From Hydractinia symbiolongicarpus (taxonomy: Eukaryota > Cnidaria > Hydrozoa > Anthoathecata > Hydractiniidae): 64,000 nt of DNA. The stretch lies in contig NC_079881.1 in the NCBI RefSeq assembly GCF_029227915.1, positions 31,287,501 to 31,351,500 on the forward strand, written 5' to 3'. Below are positions 24,593 to 37,287 of the stretch, piece by piece. Position numbers and translations under genes: made by a program. The stretch's first letter is position 1, and every line of letters begins with the position of its first letter. The notes under the pieces are model-generated. The model was not told the origin of the DNA, did not search any database, and saw only the letters and a program-made list of their open reading frames with translations.

Positions 24593-27500
24593 AGGTCACA
24601 GTCCAAAGTTAGTTCAATTAAGTCCCACAGTCAATCGTTTCATTGTTAAAAGCGATGCAACCTAGTAATATCAAAAAAAATATCGCTAAGTACATGTTGG
24701 TACGAATATGTGACCCAACCGTTGTAACTCAAACGGAGTGACACCGTTAGAAAGTCAATGAAATGTAGTTTTTGAAACTGTTGCTATTTCTTCAGTGCGC
24801 GCTAACGGCTAGGATTGGTCCCACAGTAAAAAATCACTTATTAATGTAAATTTTTAAAAGAAGCGCTACCACAGCGCCCAGTGTAAACGCTGAGTTCCGG
24901 CAATCATGTCCAATTAAGAAGAATGTTATTTCTTGGAGTCCAATTGTCTCATTTATCACATTTATCAGGTCACAGTCCAAAGTTAGTTCAATTAAGTCCC
25001 ACAGTCAATCGTTTCATTGTTAAAAGCGATGCAACCTAGTAATATCAAAAAAAAATATCGCTAAATACATGTTGGTACGAATATTTGACCCAACCGTTGT
25101 TACTCAAACGGACTTACACCATTAAAAAGTCAATCAAATGTAGTTTTTGAAACTGTCGCTATTTCTTCAGCGCGCAATAACGGCTAGGAATGGTCCCACA
25201 GTAAAAAATGACTTTTTTATCTTAATTCTTAAATGAAGCGGTACCACAGCGCCCAGTGTAATTGCTGAGTTTCGGCAATCATGTCAAATTAAGAAGAATG
25301 TTATTTCTTGGAGTCCAATTGTCTCATGTATCACATTTATCAGGTCACAGTCCAAAGTTAGTTCAATTAAGTCCCACAGTCAATCGTTTCATTGTTAAAA
25401 GCGATACAACCTAGTAATATCAAAAAAATATCGCTAAATACATGTTGGTACGAATATGTGACGCAACCGTTGTAACTGAAGTGGATTGATACCGTTAGAA
25501 AGTCAATGAAATGTAGTTTTTGAAACTGTTGCTATTTCTTCAGTGCGCGCTAACGGCTACGATTGGTCCCACAATAAAAAATGACTTTTTTTAGCTTAAT
25601 TCTTAAATGAAGCGCTGCCACAGTGTCCAGTGTAATCGCTCAGTTTCGGCAATCTTGTCAAATTAAGAAGAATTTTGGTTCTTGGAGTCCAATTGTCACC
25701 TTTATCACATTTATCAGTTGATAGTCCAAATTTAGTTCAATTAAGTCCCACAGTCATTAGTTTCATAGTTAAAAGCGATGCAACCTAGTAATATCAGAAA
25801 AATGTCGCTAAATACATGTTGGTACGAATATGTGACCCAACCGTTGTAACTCAAACAAAGTGACACCGTTAGAAAGTCAATGAAATGTAGTTTTTGAAAC
25901 TGTTGCTATTTTTTTAGCGCGCGATAACGGCTAGGATTGGTCCCACAGTAAAAAAATGATTTTTTTTTATCTTAATTCTTAAATGAAGCGGTAACACAGC
26001 GACCAGTGCAATCGCTGAGTTTCAGCAATCATCCCAAATTAAGAAGAATGTTATTTCTTGGAGTCCAATTGTCTCATTTATCACATTTATCAGGTCACAG
26101 TCCAAAGTTAGTTCAATTAAGTCCCACAGTCAATCGTTTCATTGTTAAAAGCGATGCAACCTAGTAATATCAAAAAAAATATCGCTAAATACATGTTGGT
26201 ACGAATATGTGACCCAACCGTTGTAACTCAAACGGAGTGACACCGTTAGAAAGTCAATGAAATGTAGTTTTTGAAACTGTTGCTATTTCTTCAGCGCGCG
26301 ATAACGGCTAGGATTGGTCCCACAGTAAAAAAATGACTTTTTTATCTTAATTCTTAAATGAAGCGGTACCACAGCACCCAGTGTAATTGCTGAGTTGCGG
26401 CAATCATGTCAAATTGAGAAGAATGTTATTTCTTGGAGTCCAATTGTCTCATTTATCACATTTATCAGGTCACAGTCCAAAGTTAGTTCAATTAAGTCCC
26501 ACAGTCAATCGTTTCATTGTTAAAAGCGATGCAACCTAGTAATATCAAAAAAAATATTGCTAAATACATGTTGGTACGAATATTTGACCCAACCGTTGTA
26601 ACTCAAACGGACTAACACCATTAAAAAGTCAATCAAATGTAGTTTGTGAAACGGTTGCTATTTCTTCAGCGCGCAATAACGGCTAGGATTGGTCCCACAG
26701 TAAAAAATGACTTATTAATGTAAATTTTTAAAAGAAGCGCTACCACAGCGCCCAGTGTAAACGCTGAGTTTCGGCAATCATGTCAAATTAAGAAGAATGT
26801 TATTTCTTGGAGTCCAATTGTCTCATTTATCACATTTATCAGGTCACAGTCCAAAGTTAGTTCAATTAAGTCCCACAGTCAATCGTTTCATTGTTAAAAG
26901 CGATGGAACCTAGTAATATCAGAAAAATATCGCTACGAATATGTGACCCAACCGTTGTAACTCAAACGAAGTGACACCGTTAGAAAGTCAATGAAATGTA
27001 GTTTTTGAAACTGTTGCTATTTCTTCAGCGCGCGATAACGGCTAGGATTGGTCCCACAGTAAAAAATGACTTATTAATGTAAATTTTTAAAAGAAGCGCT
27101 ACCACAGCGCCCAGTGTAAACGCTGAGTTTCGGCAATCATGTCAAATTAAGAAGAATGTTATTTCTTGGAGTCCAATTGTCTCATTTATCATATTTATCA
27201 GGTCGCAGTCCAAAGTTAGTTCAATTTAGTCCTACAGTCAATCGTTTTATTGTTAAAAGCGATGCAACCTAGTAATATCAGAAAAATATTGCTATATACA
27301 TGTTGGTACGAATAGGTGTTCAATCGTTGTAACTTAAACGGACTGACACCGTTAGAAAGTCAATGAAATGTAGTTTTTGAAGATGTCGCTATTTCTTCAG
27401 CACGCGATAACGGCTAGGATTGGTCCCACAGTAAAAAATGACTTATTAATGTAAATTTTTAAAAGAAGCGCTACCACAGCGCCCAGTGTAAACGCTGAGT

Positions 27501-27640
27501 TTCGGCAATCATGTCAAATTAAGAAGAATGTTATTTCTTGGAGTCGAATTGTCTCATTTATCACATTTATCAGGTCACAGTCCAAAGTTAGTTCAATTAA
27601 GTCCCACAGTCAATCGTTTAATTGTTAAAAGCGATGCAAC
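24280..27640. repeat. 3,357-bp nonamer, first copy (approximate limits)
   Basis: Monomer starts at 24593, 24967, 25342, 25716, 26092, 26467, 26841, 27200 and 27572 all have partners to the right. Markers CGCTAAGTACATG (24684), GAATTTTGGTTC (25670), GTTGATAGTCC, TGAGTTGCGGC and AATAGGTGTTCAATCG (27311) are rare and confirm the pairing. The offset is 3,357 bp as far as about 26930. Private changes include AGTTTGTGAAACGG and CGATGGAACC. The limits are approximate because they fall inside monomers. Confidence 0.9.
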
Positions 27641-30600
27641 CTAGTAATATCAAAAAAAATATTGCTAAATACATGTTGGTACGAATATTTGACCCAACCG
27701 TTGTAACTGAAACGGACTAACACCATTAAAAAGTCAATCAAATGTAGTTTTTGAAACGGTCGCTATTTCTTCAGCGCGCAATAACGGCTAGGATTGGTCC
27801 CACAGTAAAAAAAATGATTTTTTTTTATCTTAATTCTTAAATGAAGCGGTAACACAGCGACCAGTGCAATCGCTGAGTTTCAGCAATCATGCCAAATTAA
27901 GAAGAATGTTATTTCTTGGAGTCCAATTGTCTCATTTATCACATTTATCAGGTCACAGTCCAAAGTTAGTTCAATTAAGTCCCACAGTCAATCGTTTCAT
28001 TGTTAAAAGCGATGCAACCTAGTAATATCAAAAAAAATATCGCTAAGTACATGTTGGTACGAATATGTGACCCAACCGTTGTAACTCAAACGGAGTGACA
28101 CCGTTAGAAAGTCAATGAAATGTAGTTTTTGAAACTGTTGCTATTTCTTCAGTGCGCGCTAACGGCTAGGATTGGTCCCACAGTAAAAAATCACTTATTA
28201 ATGTAAATTTTTAAAAGAAGCGCTACCACAGCGCCCAGTGTAAACGCTGAGTTCCGGCAATCATGTCCAATTAAGAAGAATGTTATTTCTTGGAGTCCAA
28301 TTGTCTCATTTATCACATTTATCAGGTCACAGTCCAAAGTTAGTTCAATTAAGTCCCACAGTCAATCGTTTCATTGTTAAAAGCGATGCAACCTAGTAAT
28401 ATCAAAAAAAAATATCGCTAAATACATGTTGGTACGAATATTTGACCCAACCGTTGTTACTCAAACGGACTTACACCATTAAAAAGTCAATCAAATGTAG
28501 TTTTTGAAACTGTCGCTATTTCTTCAGCGCGCAATAACGGCTAGGATTGGTCCCACAGTAAAAAATGACTTTTTTATCTTAATTCTTAAATGAAGCGGTA
28601 CCACAGCGCCCAGTGTAATTGCTGAGTTTCGGCAATCATGTCAAATTAAGAAGAATGTTATTTCTTGGAGTCCAATTGTCTCATGTATCACATTTATCAG
28701 GTCACAGTCCAAAGTTAGTTCAATTAAGTCCCACAGTCAATCGTTTCATTGTTAAAAGCGATACAACCTAGTAATATCAAAAAAATATCGCTAAATACAT
28801 GTTGGTACGAATATGTGACGCAACCGTTGTAACTGAAGTGGATTAATACCGTTAGAAAGTCAATGAAATGTAGTTTTTGAAACTGTTGCTATTTCTTCAG
28901 TGCGCGCTAACGGCTACGATTGGTCCCACAATAAAAAATGACTTTTTTTAGCTTAATTCTTAAATGAAGCGCTACCACAGTGTCCAGTGTAATCGCTCAG
29001 TTTCGGCAATCTTGTCAAATTAAGAAGAATTTTGGTTCTTGGAGTCCAATTGTCACCTTTATCACATTTATCAGTTGACAGTCCAAATTTAGTTCAATTA
29101 AGTCCCACAGTCATTAGTTTCATAGTTAAAAGCGATGCAACCTAGTAATATCAGAAAAATGTCGCTAAATACATGTTGGTACGAATATGTGACCCAACCG
29201 TTGTAACTCAAACAAAGTGACACCGTTAGAAAGTCAATGAAATGTAGTTTTTGAAACTGTTGCTATTTTTTTAGCGCGCGATAACGGCTAGGATTGGTCC
29301 CACAGTAAAAAAATGATTTTTTTTTATCTTAATTCTTAAATGAAGCGGTAACACAGCGACCAGTGCAATCGCTGAGTTTCAGCAATCATCCCAAATTAAG
29401 AAGAATGTTATTTCTTGGAGTCCAATTGTCTCATTTATCACATTTATCAGGTCACAGTCCAAAGTTAGTTCAATTAAGTCCCACAGTCAATCGTTTCATT
29501 GTTAAAAGCGATGCAACCTAGTAATATCAAAAAAAATATCGCTAAATACATGTTGGTACGAATATGTGACCCAACCGTTGTAACTCAAACGGAGTGACAC
29601 CGTTAGAAAGTCAATGAAATGTAGTTTTTGAAACTGTTGCTATTTCTTCAGCGCGCGATAACGGCTAGGATTGGTCCCACAGTAAAAAAATTACTTTTTT
29701 ATTTTAATTCTTAAATGAAGCGGTACCACAGCACCCAGTGTAATTGCTGAGTTGCGGCAATCATGTCAAATTGAGAAGAATGTTATTTCTTGGAGTCCAA
29801 TTGTCTCATTTATCACATTTATCAGGTCACAGTCCAAAGTTAGTTCAATTAAGTCCCACAGTCAATCGTTTCATTGTTAAAAGCGATGCAACCTAGTAAT
29901 ATCAAAAAAAATATTGCTAAATACATGTTGGTACGAATATTTGACCCAACCGTTGTAACTCAAACGGACTAACACCATTAAAAAGTCAATCAAATGTAGT
30001 TTTTGAAACGGTTGCTATTTCTTCAGCGCGCAATAACGGCTAGGATTGGTCCCACAGTAAAAAATGACTTATTAATGTAAATTTTTAAAAGAAGCGCTAC
30101 CACAGCGCCCAGTGTAAACGCTGAGTTTCGGCAATCATGTCAAATTAAGAAGAATGTTATTTCTTGGAGTCCAATTGTCTCATTTATCACATTTATCAGG
30201 TCACAGTCCAAAGTTAGTTCAATTAAGTCCCACAGTCAATCGTTTCATTGTTAAAAGCGATGCAACCTAGTAATATCAGAAAAATATCGCTAAATACATG
30301 TTGGTACGAATATGTTACCCAACCGTTGTAACTCAAACGGAGTGACACCGTTAGAAACTCAATGAAATGTAGTTTTTGAAACTGTTGCTATTTCTTCAGC
30401 GCGCGATAACGGCTAGGATTGGTCCCACAGTAAAAAAATGACTTTTTTTTATCTTAATTCTTAAATGAAGCGGTACCACAGCGACCAGTGTAATCGCTGA
30501 GTTTCAGCAATCATGCCAAATTAAGAAGAATGTTATTTCTTGGAGTCCAATTGTCTCATTTATCACATTTATCAGGTCACAGTCCAAAGTTAGTTCAATT

Positions 30601-31730
30601 AAGTCCCACAGTCAAACGTTTCATTGTTAAAAGCGATGCAACCTAGTAATATCAAAAAAAATATCGCTAAATACATGTTGGTACGAATATTGGACCCAAC
30701 CGTTGTAACTCAAACGGACTAACACCATTAAAAAGTCAATCAAATGTAGTTTTTGAAACGGTCGCTATTTCTTCAGCGCGCAATAACGGCTAGGATTAGT
30801 CCCACAGTAAAAAAATGACTTTTTTATCTTAATTCTTAAATGAAGCGGTACCACAGCGCCCAGTGTAATTGCTGAGTTTCGGCAATCATGTCAAGTTAAG
30901 AAGAATGTTATTTCTTGGAGTCCAATTGTCTCATTTATCACATTTATCAGGTCACAGTCCAAAGTTAGTTCAATTAAGTCCCACAGTCAATCGTTTCATT
31001 GTTAAAAGCGATGCAACCTAGTAATATCAGAAAAATATCGCTACGAATATGTGACCCAACCGTTGTAACTCAAACGAAGTGACACCGTTAGAAAGTCAAT
31101 GAAATGTAGTTTTTGAAACTGTTGCTATTTCTTCAGCGCGCGATAACGGCTAGGATTGGTCCCACAGTAAAAAATGACTTATTAATGTAAATTTTTAAAA
31201 GAAGCGCTACCACAGCGCCCAGTGTAAACGCTGAGTTTCGGCAATCATGTCAAATTAAGAAGAATGTTATTTCTTGGAGTCCAATTGTCTCATTTATCAT
31301 ATTTATCAGGTCGCAGTCCAAAGTTAGTTCAATTTAGTCCTACAGTCAATCGTTTTATTGTTAAAAGCGATGCAACCTAGTAATATCAGGAAAATATTGC
31401 TATATACATGTTGGTACGAATAGGTGTTCAATCGTTGTAACTTAAACGGACTGACACCGTTAGAAAGTCAATGAAATGTAGTTTTTGAAGATGTCGCTAT
31501 TTCTTCAGCACGCGATAACGGCTAGGATTGGTCCCACAGTAAAAAATGACTTATTAATGTAAATTTTTAAAAGAAGCGCTACCACAGCGCCCAGTGTAAA
31601 CGCTGAGTTTCGGCAATCATGTCAAATTAAGAAGAATGTTATTTCTTGGAGTCGAATTGTCTCATTTATCACATTTATCAGGTCACAGTCCAAAGTTAGT
31701 TCAATTAAGTCCCACAGTCAATCGTTTAAT
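27640..31730. repeat. 3,357-bp nonamer, second copy plus two monomers (approximate limits)
   Basis: Partners of the preceding block start at 27950, 28324, 28699, 29073, 29449, 29824 and 30198 with an exact offset of 3,357 bp. An A monomer and a B monomer (751 bp, within 30198-30948) have no counterpart, after which pairing resumes at 30949, 31308 and 31680 with an offset of 4,108 bp. The AATAGGTGTT marker is at 31419. So one copy gained, or the other lost, exactly two monomers. Confidence 0.9.
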
Positions 31731-33178
31731 TGTTAAAAGCGATGCAACCTAGTAATATTAGAAAAATATCGCTAAATACATGTTGGTACGAATATGTTAA
31801 CCAACCGTTGTAACTCAAACGGAGTGACACCGTTAGAAAGTCAATGAAATGTAGTTTTTGAAACTGTTGGTATTTCTTCAGCGCGCGATAACGGCTAGGA
31901 TTGGTCCCACAGTAAAAAAAATGACTTTTTTTTATCTTAATTCTTAAATGAAGCGGTACCACAGCGACCAGTGTAATCGCTGAGTTTCAGCAATCATGCC
32001 AAATTAAGAAGAATGTTATTTCTTGGAGTCCAATTGTCTCATTTATCACATTTATCAGGTCACAGTCCAAAGTTAGTTCGATTAAGTCCCACAGTCAAAC
32101 GTTTCATTGTTAAAAGCGATGCAACCTAGTAATATCAGAAAAATATCGCTAAATACATGTTGGTACGAATATGTGACCCAACCGTTGTAACTCAAACGGA
32201 CTGACACCATTAAAAAGTCAATCAAATGTAGTTTTTGAAACTGTCGCTATCTCTTCAGCGCGCAATAACGGCTTGGATTAGTCCCACAGTAAAAAATGAC
32301 TTATTAATGTAAATTTTTAAAAGAAGCGCTACCACAGCGCCCAGTGTAAACGCTGAGTTTCGGCAATCATATCAAATTAAGAAGAATGTTATTTCTTGGA
32401 GTCCAATTGTCTCATTTATCACATTTATCAGGTCACAGTCCAAAGTTAGTTCAATTAAGTCCCACAGTCAATCGTTTCATTGTTAAAAGCGATGCAACCT
32501 AGTAATATCAGAAAAATATCGCTAAATACATGTTGGTACGAATATGTTACCCAACCGTTGTAACTCAAACGGAGTGACACCGTTAGAAACTCAATGAAAT
32601 GTAGTTTTTGAAACTGTTGCTATTTCTTCAGCGCGCGATAACGGCTAGGAGTGGTCCCACAGTAAAAAAATGATTTTTTTTATCTTAATTCTTAAATGAA
32701 GCGGTACCACAGCGACCAGTGTAATCGCTGAGTTTCAGCAATCATGCCAAATTAAGAAGAATGTTATTTCTTGGAGTCCAATTGTCTCATTTATCACATT
32801 TATCAGGTCACAGTCCAAAGTTAGTTCAATTAAGTCCCACAGTCAAACGTTTCATTGTTAAAAGCGATGCAACCTAGTAATATCAAAAAAAATATCGCTA
32901 AATACATGTTGGTACGAATATTTGACCCAACCGTTGTAACTCAAACGGACTAACACCATTAAAAAGTCAATCAAATGTAGTTTTTGAAACGGTCGCTATT
33001 TCTTCAGCGCGCGATAACGGCTAGGATTGGTCCCACAGTAAAAAATGACTTATTAATGCAAATTTTTAAAAGAAGCGCTACCACAGCGCCCAGTGTAAAC
33101 GCTGAGTTTCGGCAATCATGTCAAATTAAGAAGAATGTTATTTCTTGGAGTCCAATTGTCTCATTTATCACATTTATC
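31680..33178. repeat. Four monomers ahead of the 751-bp dimers
   Basis: Starts at 31680, 32057, 32430 and 32805. The first has ATGTTAACCAACC and CTGTTGGTATTTC, the type that recurs at 33179, 33930 and 34681. The second has TATCTCTTCAGC and GGCTTGGATTAG with cassette I. The third is A type with GGAGTGGTCCC. The fourth is a B monomer ending in cassette I. Confidence 0.88.
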
Positions 33179-35430
33179 AGGTCACAGTCCAAAGTTAGTT
33201 CAATTAAGTCCCACAGTCAATCATTTAATTGTTAAAAGCGATGCAACCTAGTAATATCAGAAAAATATCGCTAAATACATGTTGGTACGAATATGTTAAC
33301 CAACCGTTGTAACTCAAACGGAGTGACACCGTTAGAAAGTCAATGAAATGTAGTTTCTGAAACTGTTGGTATTTCTTCAGCGCGCGATAACGGCTAGGAT
33401 TGGTCCCACAGTAAAAAAAATGACTTTTTTTTATCATAATTCTTAAATGAAGCGGTACCACAGCGACCAGTGTAATCGCTGAGTTTCAGCAATCATGCCA
33501 AATTAAGAAGAATGTTATTTCTTGGAGTCCAATTGTCTCATTTATCACATTTATCAGGTCACAGTCCAAAGTTAGTTCGATTAAGTCCCACAGTCAAACG
33601 TTTCATTGTTAAAAGCGATGCAACCTAGTAATATCAAAAAAAATATTGCTAAATACATGTTGGTACGAATATTTGACCCAACCGTTGTAACTCAAACGGA
33701 CTAACACCATTAAAAAGTCAATTAAATGTAGTTTTTGAAACGGTCGCTATTTCTTCAACGCGCAATAACGGCTAGGATTGGTCCCACAGTAAAAAATGAC
33801 TTTTTTATCTTAATTCTTAAATGAAGCGGTACCACAGCGCCCAGTGTAATTGCTGAGTTTCGGCAATCATGTCAAATTAAGAAGAATGTTATTTCTTGGA
33901 GTCCAATTGTCTCATTTATCACATTTATCAGGTCACAGTCCAAAGTTAGTTCAATTAAGTCCCACAGTCAATCGTTTCATTGTTAAAAGCGATGCAACCT
34001 AGTAATATCAGAAAAATATCGCTAAATACATGTTGGTACGAATATGTTAACCAACCGTTGTAACTCAAACGGAGTGACACCGTTAGAAAGTCAATGAAAT
34101 GTAGTTTCTGAAACTGTTGGTATTTCTTCAGCGCGCGATAACGGCTAGGATTGGTCCCACAGTAAAAAAAATGACTTTTTTTTATCATAATTCTTAAATG
34201 AAGCGGTACCACAGCGACCAGTGTAATCGCTGAGTTTCAGCAATCATGCCAAATTAGGAAGAATGTTATTTCTTGGAGTCCAATTGTCTCATTTATCACA
34301 TTTATCAGGTCACAGTCCAAAGTTAGTTCGATTAAGTCCCACAGTCAAACGTTTCATTGTTAAAAGCGATGCAACCTAGTAATATCAAAAAAAATATTGC
34401 TAAATACATGTTGGTACGAATATTTGACCCAACCGTTGTAACTCAAACGGACTAACACCATTAAAAAGTCAATCAAATGTAGTTTTTGAAACGGTCGCTA
34501 TTTCTTCAACGCGCAATAACGGCTAGGATTGGTCCCACAGTAAAAAATGACTTTTCTATCTTAATTCTTAAATGAAGCGGTACCACAGCGCCCAGTGTAA
34601 TTGCTGAGTTTCGGCAATCATGTCAAATTAAGAAGAATGTTATTTCTTGGAGTCCAATTGTCTCATTTATCACATTTATCAGGTCACAGTCCAAAGTTAG
34701 TTCAATTAAGTCCCACAGTCAATCGTTTCATTGTTAAAAGCGATGCAACCTAGTAATATCAGAAAAATATCGCTAAATACATGTTGGTACGAATATGTTA
34801 ACCAACCGTTGTAACTCAAACGGAGTGACACCGTTAGAAAGTCAATGAAATGTAGTTTCTGAAACTGTTGGTATTTCTTCAGCGCGCGATAACGGCTAGG
34901 ATTGGTCCCACAGTAAAAAAAATGACTTTTTTTTATCATAATTCTTAAATGAAGCGGTACCACAGCGACCAGTGTAATCGCTGAGTTTCAGCAATCATGC
35001 CAAATTAAGAAGAATGTTATTTCTTGGAGTCCAATTGTCTCATTTATCACATTTATCAGGTCACAGTCCAAAGTTAGTTCGATTAAGTCCCACAGTCAAA
35101 CGTTTCATTGTTAAAAGCGATGAACCTAGTAATATCAAAAAAAATATTGCTAAATACATGTTGGTACGAATATTTGACCCAACCGTTGTAACTCAAACGG
35201 ACTAACCCCATTAAAAAGTCAATCAAATGTAGTTTTTGAAACGGTCGCTATTTCTTCAACGCGCAATAACGGCTAGGATTGGTCCAACAGTAAAAAATGA
35301 CTTTTTTATCTTAATTCTTAAATGAAGCGGTACCACAGCGCCCAGTGTAATTGCTGAGTTTCGGCAATCATGTCAAATTAAGAAGAATGTTATTTCTTGG
35401 AGTCCAATTGTCTCATTTATCACATTTATC
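33179..35430. repeat. 751-bp dimeric higher-order repeat, three copies
   Basis: Dimers start at 33179, 33930 and 34681. Each is an A-like monomer (377, 377, 377 bp; ATGTTAACCAACC, TAGTTTCTGAAACTGTTGG, ATCATAATTC) followed by a B-like monomer (33556, 34307, 35058; CTTCAACGCGCAATAAC). Spacing is 751 bp twice; the last B copy is one base short because GATGCAACC reads GATGAACC near 35121. The minus strand of the A-like member has the same 78-85-codon open frame in each copy. Its recurrence follows from the repeat and is no evidence of coding. Confidence 0.93.
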
Positions 35431-37287
35431 AGGTCACAGTCCAAAGTTAGTTCAATTAAGTCCCACAGTCAATCGTTTCATTGTTAAAAGCGATGCAACC
35501 TAGTAATATCAGAAAAATATCGCTACGAATATGTGACCCAACCGTTGTAACTCAAACGATGTGACACCGTTAGAAAGTCAATGAAATGTAGTTTTTGAAA
35601 CTGTTGCTATTTCTTCAGCGCGCGATAACGGCTAGGATTGGTCCCACAGAAAAAAATGACTTATTAATGTAAATTTTTAAAAGAAGCGCTACCACAGCGC
35701 CCAGTGTAAACGCTGAGTTTCGGCAATCATGTCAAATTAAGAAGAATGTTATTTCTTGGAGTCCAATTGTCTCATTTATCACATTTATCAGGTCACAGTC
35801 CAAAGTTAGTTCAATTAAGTCCCACAGTCAATCGTTTAATTGTTAAAAGCGATGCAACCTAGTAATATCAGAAAAATATCGCTAAATACATGTTGGTACG
35901 AATATGTGACCCAACCGTTGTAGCTCAAACGGAGTGACACCGTTAGAAAGTCAATGAAATGTAGTTTTTGAAACTGTTGCTATTTCTTCAGCGCGCGATA
36001 ACGGCTAGGATTGGTTCCACAGTAAAAAAATGACTTTTTTATCTTAATTCTTAAATGAAGCGGTACCACAGCGCCCATTGTAATTGCTGAGTTTCGGCAA
36101 TCATGTCAAATTGTGAAGAATGTTATTTCTTGGAGTCCAATTATCTCATTTATCACATTTATTAGGTCACAGTCCAAAGTTAGTTCGATTAAGTCCCACA
36201 GTCAATCGTTTCATTGTTAAAAGCGATGCAACTTAGTAATATTAAAAAAAATATCGCTAAATACATGTTGGTACGAATTTTTGACCCCACCGTTGTAACT
36301 CAAACGGACTGACACCATTAAAAAGTCAATCAAATATAGTTTTTGAAACTGTCGCTATCTCTTCAGCGCGCAATAACGACTTGGATTGGTCCCACAGTAA
36401 AAAATGACTTATTAATGTAAATTTTTAAAAGAAGCGCTACCACAGCGCCCAGTGTAAACGCTGAGTTCCGGCAATCATGTCAAATTAAGAAGAATGTTAT
36501 TTCTTCCAGTCCAATTGTCTCATTTATCACATTTATCAGGTCACAGTCCAAAGTTAGTTCAATTAAGTCCCACAGTCAATCGTTTCATTGTTAAAAGCGA
36601 TGCAACCTAGTAATATCAGAAAAATATCGCTAAATACATGTTGGTACGAATATGTTACCCAACCGTTGTAACTCAAACGGAGTGACACCGTTAGAAACTC
36701 AATGAAATGTAGTTTTTGAAACTGTTGCTATTTCTTCAGCGCGCGATAACGGCTAGGATTGGTCCCACAGTAAAAAAATGACTTTTTTTTTATCTTAATT
36801 CTTAAATGAAGCGGTACCACAGCGCCCAGTGTAAACGCTGAGTTCCGGCAATCATGTCAAATTAAGAAGAATGTTATTTCTTGGAGTCCAATTGTCTCAT
36901 TTATCACATTTATCAGGTCACAGTCCAAAGTTAGTTCAATTAAGTCCCACAGTCAATCGTTTAATTGTTAAAAGCGATGCAACCTAGTAATATCAGAAAA
37001 ATATCGCTAAATACATGTTGGTACGAATATGTGACCCAAACGTTGTAGCTCAAACGGAGTGACACCGTTAGAAAGTCAATGAAATGTAGTTTTTGAAACT
37101 GTTGCTATTTCTTCAGCGCGCGATAACGGCTAGGATTGGTCCCACAGTAAAAAAATGACTTTTTTATCTTAATTCTTAAATGAAGCGGTACCACAGCGCC
37201 TAGTGTAATTGCTGAGTTTCGGCAATCATGTCAAATTGAGAAGAATGTTATTTCTTGGAGTCCAATTTTCTCATTATCACATTTATT
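35431..37287. repeat. Trimer-like block with AACTTAGTAATATTAAA monomers
   Basis: Starts at 35431 (short C type), 35790, 36164, 36538 and 36915. The copies at 35790 and 36915 share GTTGTAGCTCAAACGG. The copy at 36164 has AGTTCGATTAAG, AACTTAGTAATATTAAA, GAATTTTTGACCCC and TATCTCTTCAGC. The copy at 36538 starts as A but ends with GCGCCCAGTGTAAACGC and GAGTTCCGG, so it is chimeric. The end of the 36164 copy has a private TTCTTCCAGTCC. Confidence 0.87.

Noticed and set aside
31726-34963. Recurrent minus-strand open frames of 75-85 codons (also 58252-58479 and 59724-59951)
   Set aside because: They are the same stretch of satellite read in one frame wherever no stop mutation has occurred. They appear and vanish with monomer type, have no recognisable domain, and most copies are interrupted.
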